A stretch of 64,000 bases of DNA, from contig NC_053401.1 in NCBI RefSeq assembly GCF_016859285.1, forward strand, positions 9,987,969-10,051,968, given 5' to 3'. The DNA is from Xiphias gladius. Its lineage: Eukaryota > Chordata > Actinopteri > Istiophoriformes > Xiphiidae. Shown piece by piece: positions 12,501-26,992 of this stretch; the stretch's first letter is position 1, and each line of letters starts with the position of its first letter. The notes beneath the pieces are model-generated. The model ran no database searches. It saw nothing but the letters and a program-made list of their open reading frames with translations, and was not told where the DNA came from. Position numbers and translations under genes: made by a program.

Positions 12501-15500
12501 TGTCTCGGTAATCTTTCATGTGGTATAGTGTAGAGTTGTTCTAAGTTTTAGCTGTCAGTGCTGGCTTAGTTGATCTGACCTCTGTTTCACTCAATTGTCC
12601 TTTATCTACATAAGGTTTTACTGAAAGTCAGACTTGTGTCCACTGGGAACCTCTTAATAAAAAAAAATTGTTTTTCTAATTTTATTTAAACTAGAGGGTA
12701 GATTTTTTTTTTCTTTTTTTTTTCTTTTTTTTTTTTCTCCTCTCCATGCTTGCTTTCACTTACAGCGTAGCATTTGTACATTTGCAGAGTGGCAACAGCT
12801 AAAAGTAAAAACCTATTTTGAATTTTAAAAGAGCACTGCAGTTTCAATAGTAGCATTACAAGAGCAACTACTGCAGTGTACTCTAATAGACATCTTGGTA
12901 TCTCTGTTATAGATAAGAAATTCCCAGTGGGCACGAGGCCTAATAACATTCGGTAATGTAAAGATGCCAGAAACTCATTTGAGTATAATTGGACAAAGGT
13001 TTCTTGCAGTATAAACGAAATGACTAAAGACCAAAAGGAAGTGGGCAATATTCATGTAATAAGGCCAAATATGTCCATTTTCCATTTGACCATGTCCAAA
13101 ATCCACCTTTGCATTCAGTGTGATACCTCACAGCATGTTAATCAGGAAATAATTGAGAATTGAGTGCCAAGCATATTGCTTTTATTCCTGATAGTAGTAT
13201 TGCTATTTGTTGTTTCCACAGATATGCTTCAACACTGTTTTGTTTGTTCATATTGCTATGGGGGAATGCCCACTGTTTGTACCAGGCCAAAACTTTTTAT
13301 GCTATCTGTTCAGTTTGATTGTAGGTGTATGTGTGCTGGGGGTCACAGGCCTAATGTCCTTTTTTAAAAACAAGCATACTATTTGTTCATGTCAAACCAG
13401 GGTCAAACAGAGTCTCAGTTCAATGTTGGCAATAAGCAATCATAACCATTTAAATAACTGGTTGGAAATAAAACGTATAGTTAATATATCTGACTCTGAG
13501 AGTCAAAGTATAGAACAAGACAATTTTAATGCTTTAATATGTAGTTTCCACATTATTATAATTAACAAATTAGCTGTGTAGTTTTCCCAGTGAGTGGAAT
13601 AGTAAAATAGTACCTTTTCAGTATCAGTTAACTATTTTCTGAAATACCAAGAGCCTTCAAGCCTTTCTGCAGACGTGATGATTGACAGTGGAAGCAAAGG
13701 TGATACCCACAGCGACAACTGTGCTACAATATCCAAATATGATCTGTAGAATGGGAACATTTTAACGGTAAGTATCAAATGTCAGGCTGTTTCAAAAACT
13801 GCTTGACCCTGGTTTGGCTGTGACCTGCTTCCTTTCCATGCTGTGTTAGCTGTCACGCTGCTACACATTTTAATGTTTTCTATGAACTATAATATTCTAT
13901 ACTGAACAAAGGTTCAACAGTATGGCATATTTTTGAATATGACAAAAGATTTGTTAGTCTGATATTTGGATGTAATTTAATCATTGACAAAGGTTCAGTC
14001 GTGCCCAGTCCCACTTGTACAGGATGTTGTAGTCACTTTTGATTAATGGTGTGACAAGAAGTACCATTTAGTTTGACTACTGTGTTATGTAAAATATTGT
14101 AATTATCGGCTCAATTGTTTTTGTCTGCAACCAAGCACCATGTAAAACAAAACCCCTTCTACATCAAAAACATATAGTTTCAATATGCATTTGAGTCTTT
14201 GAACCATGTTAAATCATCTGTACTGATTTGACCTGGAGCCTGTAAGTGAGGCCAGCTCAATTTTGCATCTTTGATCCCTGTTAAGCCAAGCCTCGTGTTA
14301 TCAGGGCCCAATAAACTTGATTTTAAATTAATAAAAGTACCCAACAATTAGAAGTACCCTACGAATTTAAAATGACTTTCTGTATCAGTGTTTTTGTCAT
14401 TTTCATCTGAAAAATTTAACATTTCTGTTATAATACTGGCAGGAATGTAATCAGGTCAGTGGATCATTGTTCGTCTGATTAAGCTTTGCGGCTGACGTTT
14501 ATAATTACTATCAAGAGGTTGCCTTTCTAGTTACCTGTATCTCTCATACTGGACTTATTCTTTCTCAGCGACAAAGACTTGCTGTTTATTCACTGGCATT
14601 ATGTTAACAAGACCAGACAGGGGTATACTATATCACACAGACAATGAGATGGTTTTTGTTTTCTGTTATATGTAAAAGTCCTGAGATGCTTTTGGCAACC
14701 AAATCACTGGGTTGTGGCAAAGTATTAACTGCTGTGTCTGAGTCTGATGCGTGCCTTTGTAGTTTTGTATTTTGATCTACTGTCCCTTTGCTGTGTTTCA
14801 CTCCTATATTACTTAATTACCTAAAAACCAGTGTCACGCCTAATCATGCACTCTTTGTTAAAATGATGGTATTTGATACAGGTTGGGAGCTTGTTCTCTC
14901 CTTGCTAATCCAAAGAGTTAATAAATGGTCAAGGATTTCTGGTGAAAAGTTTTTAGTTCTTTATATCGTTCCTAAAGTTTCCAAGGCATTATAAGGAAAA
15001 AATATTATCTTAATGTAGGATCTATTTTGATTGGTTTGCAAGAAGTGAATACCACAGGAAAAATATAAAAAATTCATAGTAATTCACAGTATTCTAACTT
15101 AAGTGATAATACTACAAATGTTGTATAATTGTTTTCGATCAACGCCTTATACTTGACCCTTACCCCAGTAAATTACATAATATGTGCATAGCACACTAAA
15201 CATGTATAGTAGTACGTAATGCAGAATTGACCCTATGAAGCCACCTTCAAAAAACTGTCCACAATGGAGAATGAGACCTTTTCACCTCAGAATAGCTTTT
15301 CTTTTTAGATCAGTAAACATTTCCCTCATTTCCATTCTTGAATTTAGAATTCACTTGACACTGTAGACAGGTCTGTAACAACAATTTCAATCTTCTGTGT
15401 CCCAAGATAAGTTTTATATATGGATCCCATTGACCTTCTGTCTTCTTAAGAATGTAATCAGTTGACGTTTTTACTTCACAGACATACAGTATGAATGAAC

Positions 15501-16287
15501 AGTTCCAAATCCACATTTGAGTAACGGTGATAAATTTAATTTAATGTTGTTAGATGTTTTGCTGTGTACATGCTGGTAGATTTCCCCTCTGCTTCCTGGA
15601 TATTCCCTGTTCAAGTTTGCATGACATGTTTCTGTTTCTGTGTCTGTGCTAGGGTTGGGGGCAATACACAGTCAACTGAGAATTTTAAGTACAAAAAGGA
15701 GTTTGAGATTGAATTTTTCAGTTTTGTGTCCTTAAAATTTTAATGTTCACACACCCCTTGTCACCACAAAATGTTAAGTAAGTGGACTCCAGCTTTGTGA
15801 CTCAAAGTAACAGTGAATTGGACCCAGCCCTGGTGTGCATTTTTGTATGTGTAGTCTAGAGGTTTAATGGTGGGGGGGGGTGTGTTCACTGTTGGGCTGC
15901 CTCGAAACCAAACTCCACCCTTCGTTTTGACACCTTTCAGCTAACGAGGATCAAGGATGGATGGAAGGAAAAGGAGGAACGCTTTCAGTGCACCACCACC
16001 ACCTCCCCACCCTGCATGTCTGGACAGGATTACAACCACCACCTCTTCCTCCACCCCTCCATCTCTCTTCTCCTCTCCTTCTCCACCCATCCTTCTCTCT
16101 CTGTTCATCTTGTCTGCCTGACTAAGAGCAATGGATGGAAGACCCAGACCTGTGTAAGGCTATGTTATCCAAACACCTATACTCATGGTAACTAAAGATG
16201 AAAAAAAAGAAACTTTCCAGCTTTTATTTTTATGATGTTTTATTTGACATGAAGATGAGTATGTGTGATGCTTTTCTGCAAAGAAAC

Positions 16288-16293
16288 AATAAA
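16288..16293 (+). terminator. cpsf6: Candidate poly(A) signal AATAAA, proximal of a pair, cpsf6
   Basis: AATAAA lies in aagaaacaataaaatgg, after the putative terminal exon beginning at 15941. A T/GT-rich stretch (tttgtttttgttttgttttttg) follows about 45 nt downstream and would serve as downstream element. Confidence 0.5.
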
Positions 16294-16537
16294 ATGGCCC
16301 GCACGACCCTCAAATAGAAGACACAAACATTACATCCTATTTGTTTTTGTTTTGTTTTTTGTTTTTTTTTATTTTCCTTGGCTCGCTGTACTGTGTACAT
16401 TCAGTTTAGAAATCAATTTTTATAGGGTACATGTTTGATGTTTTCTCCCCACCTCTCCCTCTCATTCTCAATTTATTCTTTTCATGGTTAGTATGTTTGT
16501 AAATGTCTGCTTTTGATTAAAAACTAGATGGTGTTGT

Positions 16538-16543
16538 AATAAA
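16538..16543 (+). terminator. cpsf6: Candidate distal poly(A) signal of cpsf6 overlapped by a UGUA site
   Basis: AATAAA overlaps TGTA in ttgtaataaaaaatg. Three more TGTA motifs lie upstream at 16387, 16394 and 16498. UGUA is the binding site of cleavage factor Im. No recognisable unit follows until the TG tract at 17.48 kb, so this may be the last poly(A) site of the gene. Confidence 0.5.
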
Positions 16544-16560
16544 AAATGTTTACTGAGGTA

Positions 16561-19500
16561 CACTCTGCATTTGGTGACTTCCTCTACATGTTTGGCTCAT
16601 TTATATTAAATGTATATTTTGGATTGCAAAGATGTTTTTCATATTGAACTTATCTACTTTTAGAAAATACTTTTTAGCTGTGTCTGAGAGTGGCTTTAGT
16701 CCCTTGTTTTGTTTTGTTTTTGTTTTTTGTTTTTTTTGTTTTTGTTTTTCTTCGAACGGATACATTTTACAAGGTAAGAGAAATTAGAAGAATGCACTAT
16801 TTTGCAGTTTGCTCTGATTAATGGATGGGAGTCTATCTGGTATAGATCTTGAACAAGTTGAAGGTCTACATGTACATGCAACATTTTGGACAATTTGGGG
16901 CGGCTTTGGACCCACTTACTGTAACCCAGAAAAAAAACACGCACATTAATGTTAACAAAGTGGTTTCTGATGTTTGATTCACGTGTAATCGCACTGAATA
17001 GCCATCATAAGAACATTTCCGAACCAAATTGTCTTTGAAACTTCTGTTATGTTTTGTTAATGTGACTTGCAATCATTCTTAGTCTTAATCCATATTAATT
17101 TATGCAGCCATTGTAGTTAGTTTACATGGAATTGGTCGTACTTCAAATAGCAATTAATCCCATTTGTTGAAAAATTACCATTGCAAGTGAATGTTACTTT
17201 TTTGCTCCTATGTTCAACGTAACATGTTTATGTTCATGTCTAGCCCCGGAACACACAAGGAACAAATTTAGTACAGCTGGTCATTCCAGTGCAATTTGTT
17301 AAAGGCACTGTAACAGAAACATTGTCATATTATGCAGTGCAACACATTTTATTCCACCACCCATCATGTTCATGTCTTGCATTTATGTTGAAATAGACTG
17401 TGATTGTAAACATTTTGTGATACCAAGCTTTTAGTTTGAAATGTTGAATATAATGGGTTTGGCAAATAAGCACTCAGTTACCTGTGTGTGTATATATATT
17501 TATCTATATAGATATATATATACATGTGTATATGTGTGTGTATGTTTATATGTATGTGTGTGTGTGTGTGTGTATATATATACATATGTATGCTTATGTG
17601 TGTGTATGTTTATATGTATGTGTGTGTGTGTGTGTATATAGATGTGTGTGTGTGTGTGTATATATATATATACATATGTAGGTTTATATGTGTATATATA
17701 TGTATGTATGTGTATATATGTGTATGTATGTATATATGTATATGCGTATATATGTGTGTGTATATGTTTGTGTGTATGTATATGTATACACATACGTGTG
17801 TGTGTATATATTTTTTTAAAAATTTGACCTTGAACCATAAGCTCAGACAAGTTTTTTAATTTGAGTTAATAAAAATGTAAAATTATCAAGGTTTGCAGCA
17901 ACAGTGTTTCATCAGGGGGTGCCATAAATCTTTTTGTTTCATTTGTACTTCAAAGGAATATGGAAAAATTTACCAAAACTATTATAAGTTAGCAAACACA
18001 ACTTCTGTTAAGTTTGCTCACAGTGCCTCATTTTTGTTTAAAATGAAGAATCCTATTTTGTGTTTGTTTGTTTTTTCCCCCTCGTCTTATTGGAGCTTGT
18101 TGTTCTACTTGTTACGATTAATGTTCTTGTATCCATCGTGTTGTTTCAAATCTCCATGACCATCCCCTAAAATACTGCATCTACACAGGTATTTGATGGA
18201 TGTAAAAATTGTGGACCCTAACTTCCATCTAGTCATTGTAATGGCCACAGGAATCCCTCTGAACTTTGACGAAAAGCTGGTCAGTCAGATTGTAACAGAA
18301 TCCAAACATTTTTCAAACCTTCATGATTCTCATGTATTTTTTTTTCCAACAGTATACTTATGAAAGAGTGTTTTATATTCATAAAGGTTAATATTGATAC
18401 AATAAACAATGTGCAAAAAGTGGGGTACTTCAGGGGAAAATGTTCATGCCAGTTGAACAATTCCTTAAAAATGATAATGCACTTAAAAGCCCCTACACAC
18501 CCCTGGTTTTTAATTATTTTGGCTGACTGGACCTCTTCTTGGGGCTGTGTATGCATGTACAGGTAATGATTGATGGGAGGTCCTTTTCCCACTTCCGTTG
18601 CACATAGAGGGGTATGATGCTTTACTTTGACTATTGTGACCTAAGCAAACTCCCAACACAGCTCCATCCAAATGTCAGCCTGAGCAGAAATCTGATCAGC
18701 CAGAATAGGGACGTCTGTGTGCATGGTTTTCAGTAAAAAAAAAAAAAAATAGTTTGACAATTAGTAGTTGCATACTAACTTCTTTCCACAGCACTGAAGG
18801 TAAGTGTTTTCAGGTCTACAGGTACTGCAGAAGAAGAAACAGTCTGATCCAGAGAAAGTCTGGCTAATTCTGCTGCATCAAGCGAGACCAATACTTTACC
18901 ACAATATGTTGGAAAGTATCTCTTTTTTTGTGTGTTTTTTGTTTTCTTTCATTTTTTCAGGATTTCACTTGAATAATGTAAGATATGTTTTCAATAGTCA
19001 TTAACAGATCTTCAGCTACTTTTTCATTGTCTGGAATAGACTGTAAATGTTTTTTTAAATTTTGCTGAGTGAGACCCCAAATTAAAACTAAGCTGTAACA
19101 TGGAGGAAACCTCAAACTTGATCCATAATCGGTCATTCTCAATTCAGTTATTTCTCACTGTAAATGTAATAATTGATCAGCATAGTTGATGCAGATTTGC
19201 CCAATTAAAAGATGGACAACTTCTCAGGGCCACGTGACTTTAAAACAGTTTTACAACAGTTGAAGTAATGCACTCAGTTTTACTAGTATGTGTGATAAAT
19301 GTAACTTGGTTTTATAGATTGATTGGGTCAATTCTAGTTTATTTCCACTGGGGACCTTTTACCCTGTGCCATTGCCAGTAATGTCGTATTCTTAGTAAAT
19401 GTTTGCACATTTCCTGTAGGGGAAAGAGACAGAGTAGCCAAAATAATCAAATGGTCGTTGGTTTCAAAAATAAAACATCTCCAAATAGACTTTGGCTTTT

Positions 19501-19920
19501 TGGCTTTCCTTTGTACATTATCGTCCACAACTTTTTTAATATTATCTGAGCACCCCCACCCCCGCTGCTTTCTCCCGGATCGATTGTTTTTAGGTGTAAT
19601 TCTACGGGAATAGAAACATGATCGAAACTAGAGTACAGATCCGGGCACTTAACGTAAATATTTTACGTAAGTCTTGTGGTTAGATCAAACTTGTATAACC
19701 GAATAAAGTTTTTGTCAAATTATTTTTGCAATATTAAGAAATGTAACGAAAGCTAAAACCGCATTTGCAGTGTGTGTGAGCGAACTAGGAAATAATTATC
19801 CAAATAAATATTTTTAAGATTTGATACGTGCAATATCCTACTTGCCCGGTGATATTGCCTCCATCACCTGGAACCTTAGTGTCTCTGTCACACTCCTATC
19901 GGACAGCTAAACACGTCACA
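16561..19920. other. Intergenic stretch between cpsf6 and yeats4
   Basis: It holds a TG/TATG microsatellite (17482-17812), T-rich runs and short random reading frames. I see no conserved protein segment, and in particular no lysozyme-like exon, although LYZ sits between CPSF6 and YEATS4 in human. Confidence 0.6.
17482..17812. repeat. Compound (TG)n/(TA)n/(TATG)n microsatellite
   Basis: About 330 nt of alternating TG, TATA and TATGTG units. The open frames across it on both strands (Cys/Val/Tyr or His/Thr/Ile only) are artefacts of the repeat. Confidence 0.97.
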
Positions 19921-20082
19921 CTCGCCACTTCCGGCGCTTGTTTGGCTGGCGTTTTGAAATGAGATTGCTGCTATGTAAAGCATACTTTTGATGCTTAAAT
20001 GGCAGGTCTATTAAATGCGAATACACGCTGTGGAACGAGAAGAGTCCAATAGAGTGTACCACGGGATCAACTTCACTGTACT
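19921..20082 (+). promoter_or_regulatory. yeats4: Probable yeats4 promoter and 5' UTR with ETS-type motif
   Basis: ACTTCCGGC at 19927-19935 is a classic ETS/GABP site of the kind found at start sites of housekeeping genes. It lies about 150 nt before the start codon, within a stretch with more CpG than its surroundings. No TATA box is evident. The exact start site is not known. Confidence 0.5.
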
Positions 20083-22211
<2,129 letters not shown>

Positions 22212-22984
22212 CAAATGGACAAACAAAACACACATGAGCACGATCATTCGGCAGGGCTCCTGACTTTATCCCTGATTTGAAAGAAACAACTGCGTTGTCG
22301 TGATCTGTTTTTGTGGTGAATGGTAATGGTAGAGTTCCTGTCATTTTATGATTTGTTTATGCTTTTTTTACCAAACATCACGGTGTATTGAAACCAGGCT
22401 TATCCTTGACAATGACCCCCCTTAAGAATTCAACGTGAATAGCACATTCATTGTTGTTTTTTACTGTTTCTGTCGTTTTCTATGTAAAGTAAATGTGTTC
22501 ATAGTATCGCTCGTGTAGGTTTCTTCTGTTGTTCTGTTCAGACCAGTAGTGATATGCTGGTCGGGGTCCATGGGAGGACATTCACACCAAACCTTGTCAC
22601 TGCAATAGAGAACAAGCAGAACGAGGGTTTGGGAATTCATAACCTGTCAGCTGCTGCAGTGACTACTACTACTACATTATTGTGTTTTTCACGCAGTGTA
22701 ACCATGAAGTTAGATTGCATCAAAGAACTGAAATGGAGAAAAAAAGTTTCCTGTCCAGATTCAAGTAACTACTATACTACCTGATAGCACAGGGTGCTTT
22801 AAGGATAAGAGTTGCCATATAAATATCCCTATAATCAGTTCTCTCTGCAAGAGACCTGTGGAATTTAATGAAAAGTTTTCTCTGTGCAAAAACTATTCAG
22901 GATCCACCTTACATTTTAACAAAGCAAACATTCTGCAGAAGAAAAAAAGGGGGGAAATTTTTTTTAAAATCACCTAAAAGTATA
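22212..22984. other. yeats4 3' UTR and intergenic DNA before the napepld leader
   Basis: No exon, repeat or RNA gene is supportable here. The yeats4 cleavage site should lie in the first few hundred bases, but no canonical AATAAA is present; variant signals would have to serve. Confidence 0.4.
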
Positions 22985-23352
22985 TATCTGTATATATTTT
23001 AGTCAAAGTTTGATATTACAGTTGTCGTTACAGCCGAGTGTCGGATTTCCGAGAGTCCATGAAGGCGTCTGGCAGGAAGTTCAAACAACTTTTGATGTCC
23101 GGATTCCGGACGCTCAGCAACTTCACTTGAGCTTTGCTGTCGTGTAACTTTTGTGTCCTCTGGCATTTTAAAACCTATCAGCAAATATGGTCAAATACAA
23201 AGACTTAGAATGGAAACATTGTTGTGCAGGTCTGTACGTTTGTTGCCGGCGTGCGGCTGTAAGTTTAGTAAGAACACCAAGCGACTGAATGAAGCGAGTC
23301 TGCTCGGGTTAACATCCCCCCAGGTGTCCTTCGTTAGGAAAAGGAACTCAAG
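22985..23352 (+). promoter_or_regulatory. napepld: Possible promoter and first non-coding exon of napepld
   Basis: A locally CpG-richer block ends in a strong donor (aactcaag|gtaagttt, exon edge 23352). It carries an open frame from 23153 starting MSSGILKPISKYG that reaches the donor in phase 2, and a second short frame from an ATG near 23187. Neither joins in frame to a known exon of the downstream gene, so the block is best read as a 5' UTR exon with upstream ORFs. The assignment to napepld rests on position and strand. Confidence 0.4.
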
Positions 23353-26300
23353 GTAAGTTTTTTACGATGTCACCTTTTCTATGAATAGGTCAAAAATATA
23401 TAGACAAAGACCCCCTCGTGGCGGTAGTGTAGCATAGCAGAGTGCGTTGGTCCAGGATTTGAACCGTTGCTCCACACCTTTTTTTCCTCAGCTCCCTTCA
23501 AAAGCGCCCAGATTGAAACGCCGTTGTCCGGGTAGAAATGTGCAGTGACTTTTGCAGTGAATGAGAGTGGCTGTGAGTTATTGCCTCACCTGAACATGTC
23601 AATTAATTTAACACGGTTAGTTCATAGAATGATTCATTGGAAGATCCTCGTCGGCGTCATTGGCACGTCCAAGTAGATGAAACAGCGGCGCCGATTAGGC
23701 CCATTCAAAACCAGCGCATTTTATTTCAAGGGATCGCATTGTAATCCAGTTGTAGATTTTAAATCCTTGACCTCCACCGCATGGCCTCACAATTTGTTTC
23801 CAGTGCAAGACCAGATGGGTCAAAGTTAGATCGTTAAATAAACAGTGAAATAATTAATTAAGTGATGGAATACATGAATAGCAAATTAGATAAATAAAAG
23901 TACACATTTCCTCTTTATTAAAAAATATACCAATAAATTAATAAGGACATAATGAAATCATTAACTAAGCAATGAAATATAAATATATATTTATATATAA
24001 TTTTTTAAAGAGAGTAAATAAGTCACTCAGCTACTTTTAAAACATTATTATTATTATTATTATCATTGTTATTAATATTAGTACCATTAGTGGTCATTTT
24101 CTTTACCAAATTATTCAAGAGAACCTGTACGAGTAGCGGTGGTTCCAATAACACGCAGTGATATTTCAAAATTTAAGAATATAAAATTATTTTTACAGGA
24201 GTAAATATTATTTCCCCCCTTAATGACTATTTTAGTCAGTTATTTTTTTTATTTTTTATAACCGGCTGCAGTCACATCGGGAGTTTTTTGTCGGGCGGTC
24301 ACGTGATCAGACGTTTTTGTTTTTTGTTTTTTTTTTTCCTGCACCGACGTCAGAGAGACAGAGCTGGTACCGACTAATGATCCTCACCGTCCTGCGGCAT
24401 GATTAAAACTCCACGTCGTACCTTTTTTTTTTTTCTTTTTCCTTTTAAAAAGACATCCTACCGATAGCTTTTACTGCAGCCTTTGAAATTTCCCGTTGAC
24501 ACTCACCAGCACTTACGCGACAGTAATGTAAGCCGTATTTTAAAAATGCTCTGCGAACCGTACAGCTACTAATAATGTCACCCAGCTCGCAGTCAAACGG
24601 TGTGTGGCTGACGTAAACGCAACAAACATGTCTCCTTGGTGAGAAAACAACTGGTGGTATTCTGTTGCGTTCAAGTTTTCGGGTAAGTTGGCTGAAAATA
24701 GTAAGAAATGGCATAATGTGTATCATGTACCGACGCATGGGGTGGCCTTATGATATCCCCAGGGGCATTTTAATCTCTGTTTTATGTATTCACTATCGTT
24801 TCCCCAAGGGACACATTTTGCTTGGCTAGTTTTTTTTTTTTGGTTTTTTTTTTTTTGTTAAAATGTGCTGCAGTATTATTACATTTCCTTCCTTTTATTT
24901 GGTAAAAAAAAAAAAATATTAATATGGCATATGTTTGTAGCCAGTTTCTTTGTCAACATTGTTCTGCTTTCTTTGCTGTCTGTGTAAATCCCTGCCCACA
25001 CATTTTAAAGGGGAAATAGTTGAATAACAAGTTATGACTGTTTATCGTTTTGGATCGTCAGTCAGTGTCACTGGGTCTCGTATAATTCATGTCCAGACTT
25101 ATGTGTAATACCGTCATGATAACAGCAGTATTATCATCTATTTACTTGCTCATTTTTAGGGTCACTTAATTGTTTGCAGGAGGAGAATCCGGGCTGGATA
25201 AATGTGATCATCTGTAATTGGTTTTCTTCACGAGTCATGCACATTTGTGCCCTGTGTTTCTCTTTAAAGAGCTGTGAGACCTGTCTTCTAACTCAATAGA
25301 AAGATTGAATTGAACTTAACTACAGAGATGAGCCACAGCCTGACTTCGGACTCTGTTTGTTGTTTATATGACCACATTGAGCACGCTGGCTGGCTACATA
25401 GATCATCTTCTTTTTTTTCTTTTTTTTTTCCACAGTGCTCCATTGTTTTCCCAGCATTTGTGTGTAGTGTGCAGTTGAAGTCCATTCATGAGGCTGAGTG
25501 CATCATCAGGACACCATAGTTGTAATGTATGGAGTTCCCCAAAGAGGGCAAGTGCTGGTTGCATTACTGTATCGATGCATTGGTTTTCTCATGAAGTATA
25601 AGTGCATGAAGGAGTCAGTCATGTTTGGATAGTAGTTAGTAAGGGCGTGTTCTGCACAATGATTGCTGTGGATAATAGCAGGATAGGGAGGAGCTGTGAT
25701 TAGGTTTGCTGGCTTTGGAAAGTGTGTAGGTGCCAACATCAATTTGTGTGTCTAGTACATCCAGGTGTTGTCCTACCCTCCTGAACTAAAACGTATACGC
25801 GCAACGCACTGCACCAAAACAAGGTAATCGACAGGTGGAAATCCCTTACAGGCTTCGTAACACGGCACGCGAGGACCACATTTACAGCCAACAGAGGACT
25901 TTTTTGAAAAAAATATTTGTAAATGGAGCAGAGATGGTGAAAATAATGGAAAAGAATGACTTTCCGGGTGATCTGTTTGATCTGTATCTGTTGATTTGTT
26001 TTGTTCTTAGTCTAGTTTGACTATTTTATTTTATTTCATTTTATTTATTTCATTTAATTTGACTCCACTTTTGATTTATTTTACTTTAAGTTTGTTGCAC
26101 TTCTTCATTCTGAAGGAATGTGTTTATAGCCTGGCTCGGCTCTGCTGTAAAGAAGCCCTGTAGCTTAGTGTAGGGCTCAACTCACAGTTTAATACTGCAC
26201 CACCATTTTTGAGGTGGACACTGTCCAAGGGGGAAGTAGCCAGAGCCATGTCAGCTGTTGCACTGGGACTATAATGATGTAACGATATGAGTTAATGGGC

Positions 26301-26823
26301 ACAGTTTGGCATTGGTAAACAGATGTATGATAACAGTCTGTCCTCATCACTTTAACTAATGTGGCCTGTTTTGACAAGGAATACCCTCGTAATTTTTGTA
26401 TACTGCATGCATCAGTACTCCAGTTACTTCCTAATCAGTATTACACAGGAGTAAAAACAGTAGTTTGTGTCACACCCAGTTGAAAACTCATGTTTCAATC
26501 TTTCCTGAAACAAGAGATTAAAGTAATCTTAAAATTGAGACACATAAACGCTTGTCTAGCAAGGTTTGAATCAAAGTTAAATTTAATTTAGTGCACTGTT
26601 GAATCAGTAAAATGTCACCTCTGATAATGGTTTCATTTGAATACAGTGACGTTGATCCTGCTGTGTATCTGATTACCGTCTGTTTCATATGCAAACTACT
26701 ATGGTTCAACTGTCCGCCATTAAATATGCTCTGTTATCATTGCAGTAGTGTTAGGGTGAGTGAAAGGAGCCAGCTTGTGACTTGGTTGTTAGTGTGAGCG
26801 TGTAACGCTGTCGCCATCCTCAG
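23353..26823. other. AT-rich probable first intron of napepld
   Basis: It contains A/T runs, an (ATT)n patch near 24046-24066, a CACGTG E-box at about 24300 and T-rich tracts. No coding exon or complete mobile element is recognised. Confidence 0.45.
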
Positions 26824-26892
26824 CAGCTTCTGGTGCTGCTTTTAAGCAAGGCAAGGGACCCCTGGCCGCTCAAGGGCCAACAGTTAAAAACG
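26824..26892 (+). other. napepld: Candidate 69-nt leader exon of napepld
   Basis: Flanked by ccatcctcag and gtactgac, this GC-richer block has plausible splice edges and would leave an 84-nt intron before the start-codon exon. Two of its three frames are open, but no family resemblance is visible. It could also be continuous with the next exon. Confidence 0.3.
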
Positions 26893-26939
26893 GTACTGAC
26901 TGTGGAGCAGCTCGTAAGTATTTTGTAAAAGGTAACAGT

Positions 26940-26968
26940 GTGCGTGTGTGTGTGTGTGTGTGTGTGTT
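26940..26968. repeat. (GT)n microsatellite before the napepld start-codon exon
   Basis: About 14 GT units lie within the 40 nt preceding the inferred acceptor at 26976; only ttcatgctag separates them. Confidence 0.93.
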
Positions 26969-26992
26969 CATGCTAGGTGTGTTGGTGTGCCC

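Larger units (their letters stand above)
9600..16560 (+). other. cpsf6: Long probable 3' UTR and/or 3' UTR intron of cpsf6
   Basis: No further coding exon is visible for about 7 kb after the stop. The stretch is AT-rich, mostly free of recognisable transposons and holds several AATAAA signals (about 10357, 12655, 14309, 14920, 16288, 16538). A donor-like gggag|gtgggt at 9611-9612 and an acceptor-like cacctttcag before 15941 could make a spliced 3' UTR with a terminal exon from 15941. Long 3' UTRs with several poly(A) sites are known for vertebrate CPSF6. Whether this is one continuous UTR or partly intron cannot be settled from sequence alone. Confidence 0.55.

Noticed and set aside
17441..17859. 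Overlapping Cys/Val/Tyr-rich frames
   Set aside because: They are translations of the TG/TATG microsatellite.
18804..18915. Protein-like stretch (VLQKKKQSDPEKVW) after an acceptor-like site
   Set aside because: It is isolated, has no phase-compatible neighbour and matches no family I know.
16561..19920. Expected lysozyme gene between cpsf6 and yeats4
   Set aside because: No lysozyme-type motif on either strand; the stretch contains only repeats and random short frames.
23153..23352. 66-codon open frame starting MSSGILKPISKYG as a mitochondrial-type protein
   Set aside because: It leaves the exon in phase 2 and meets a stop in the only plausible next exon; no family recognised.
23402..23475. 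tRNA-like stretch with a B-box-like sequence in reverse (ggatttgaacc)
   Set aside because: No A box at proper spacing and no cloverleaf on either strand; at best a remnant of a tRNA-derived SINE.
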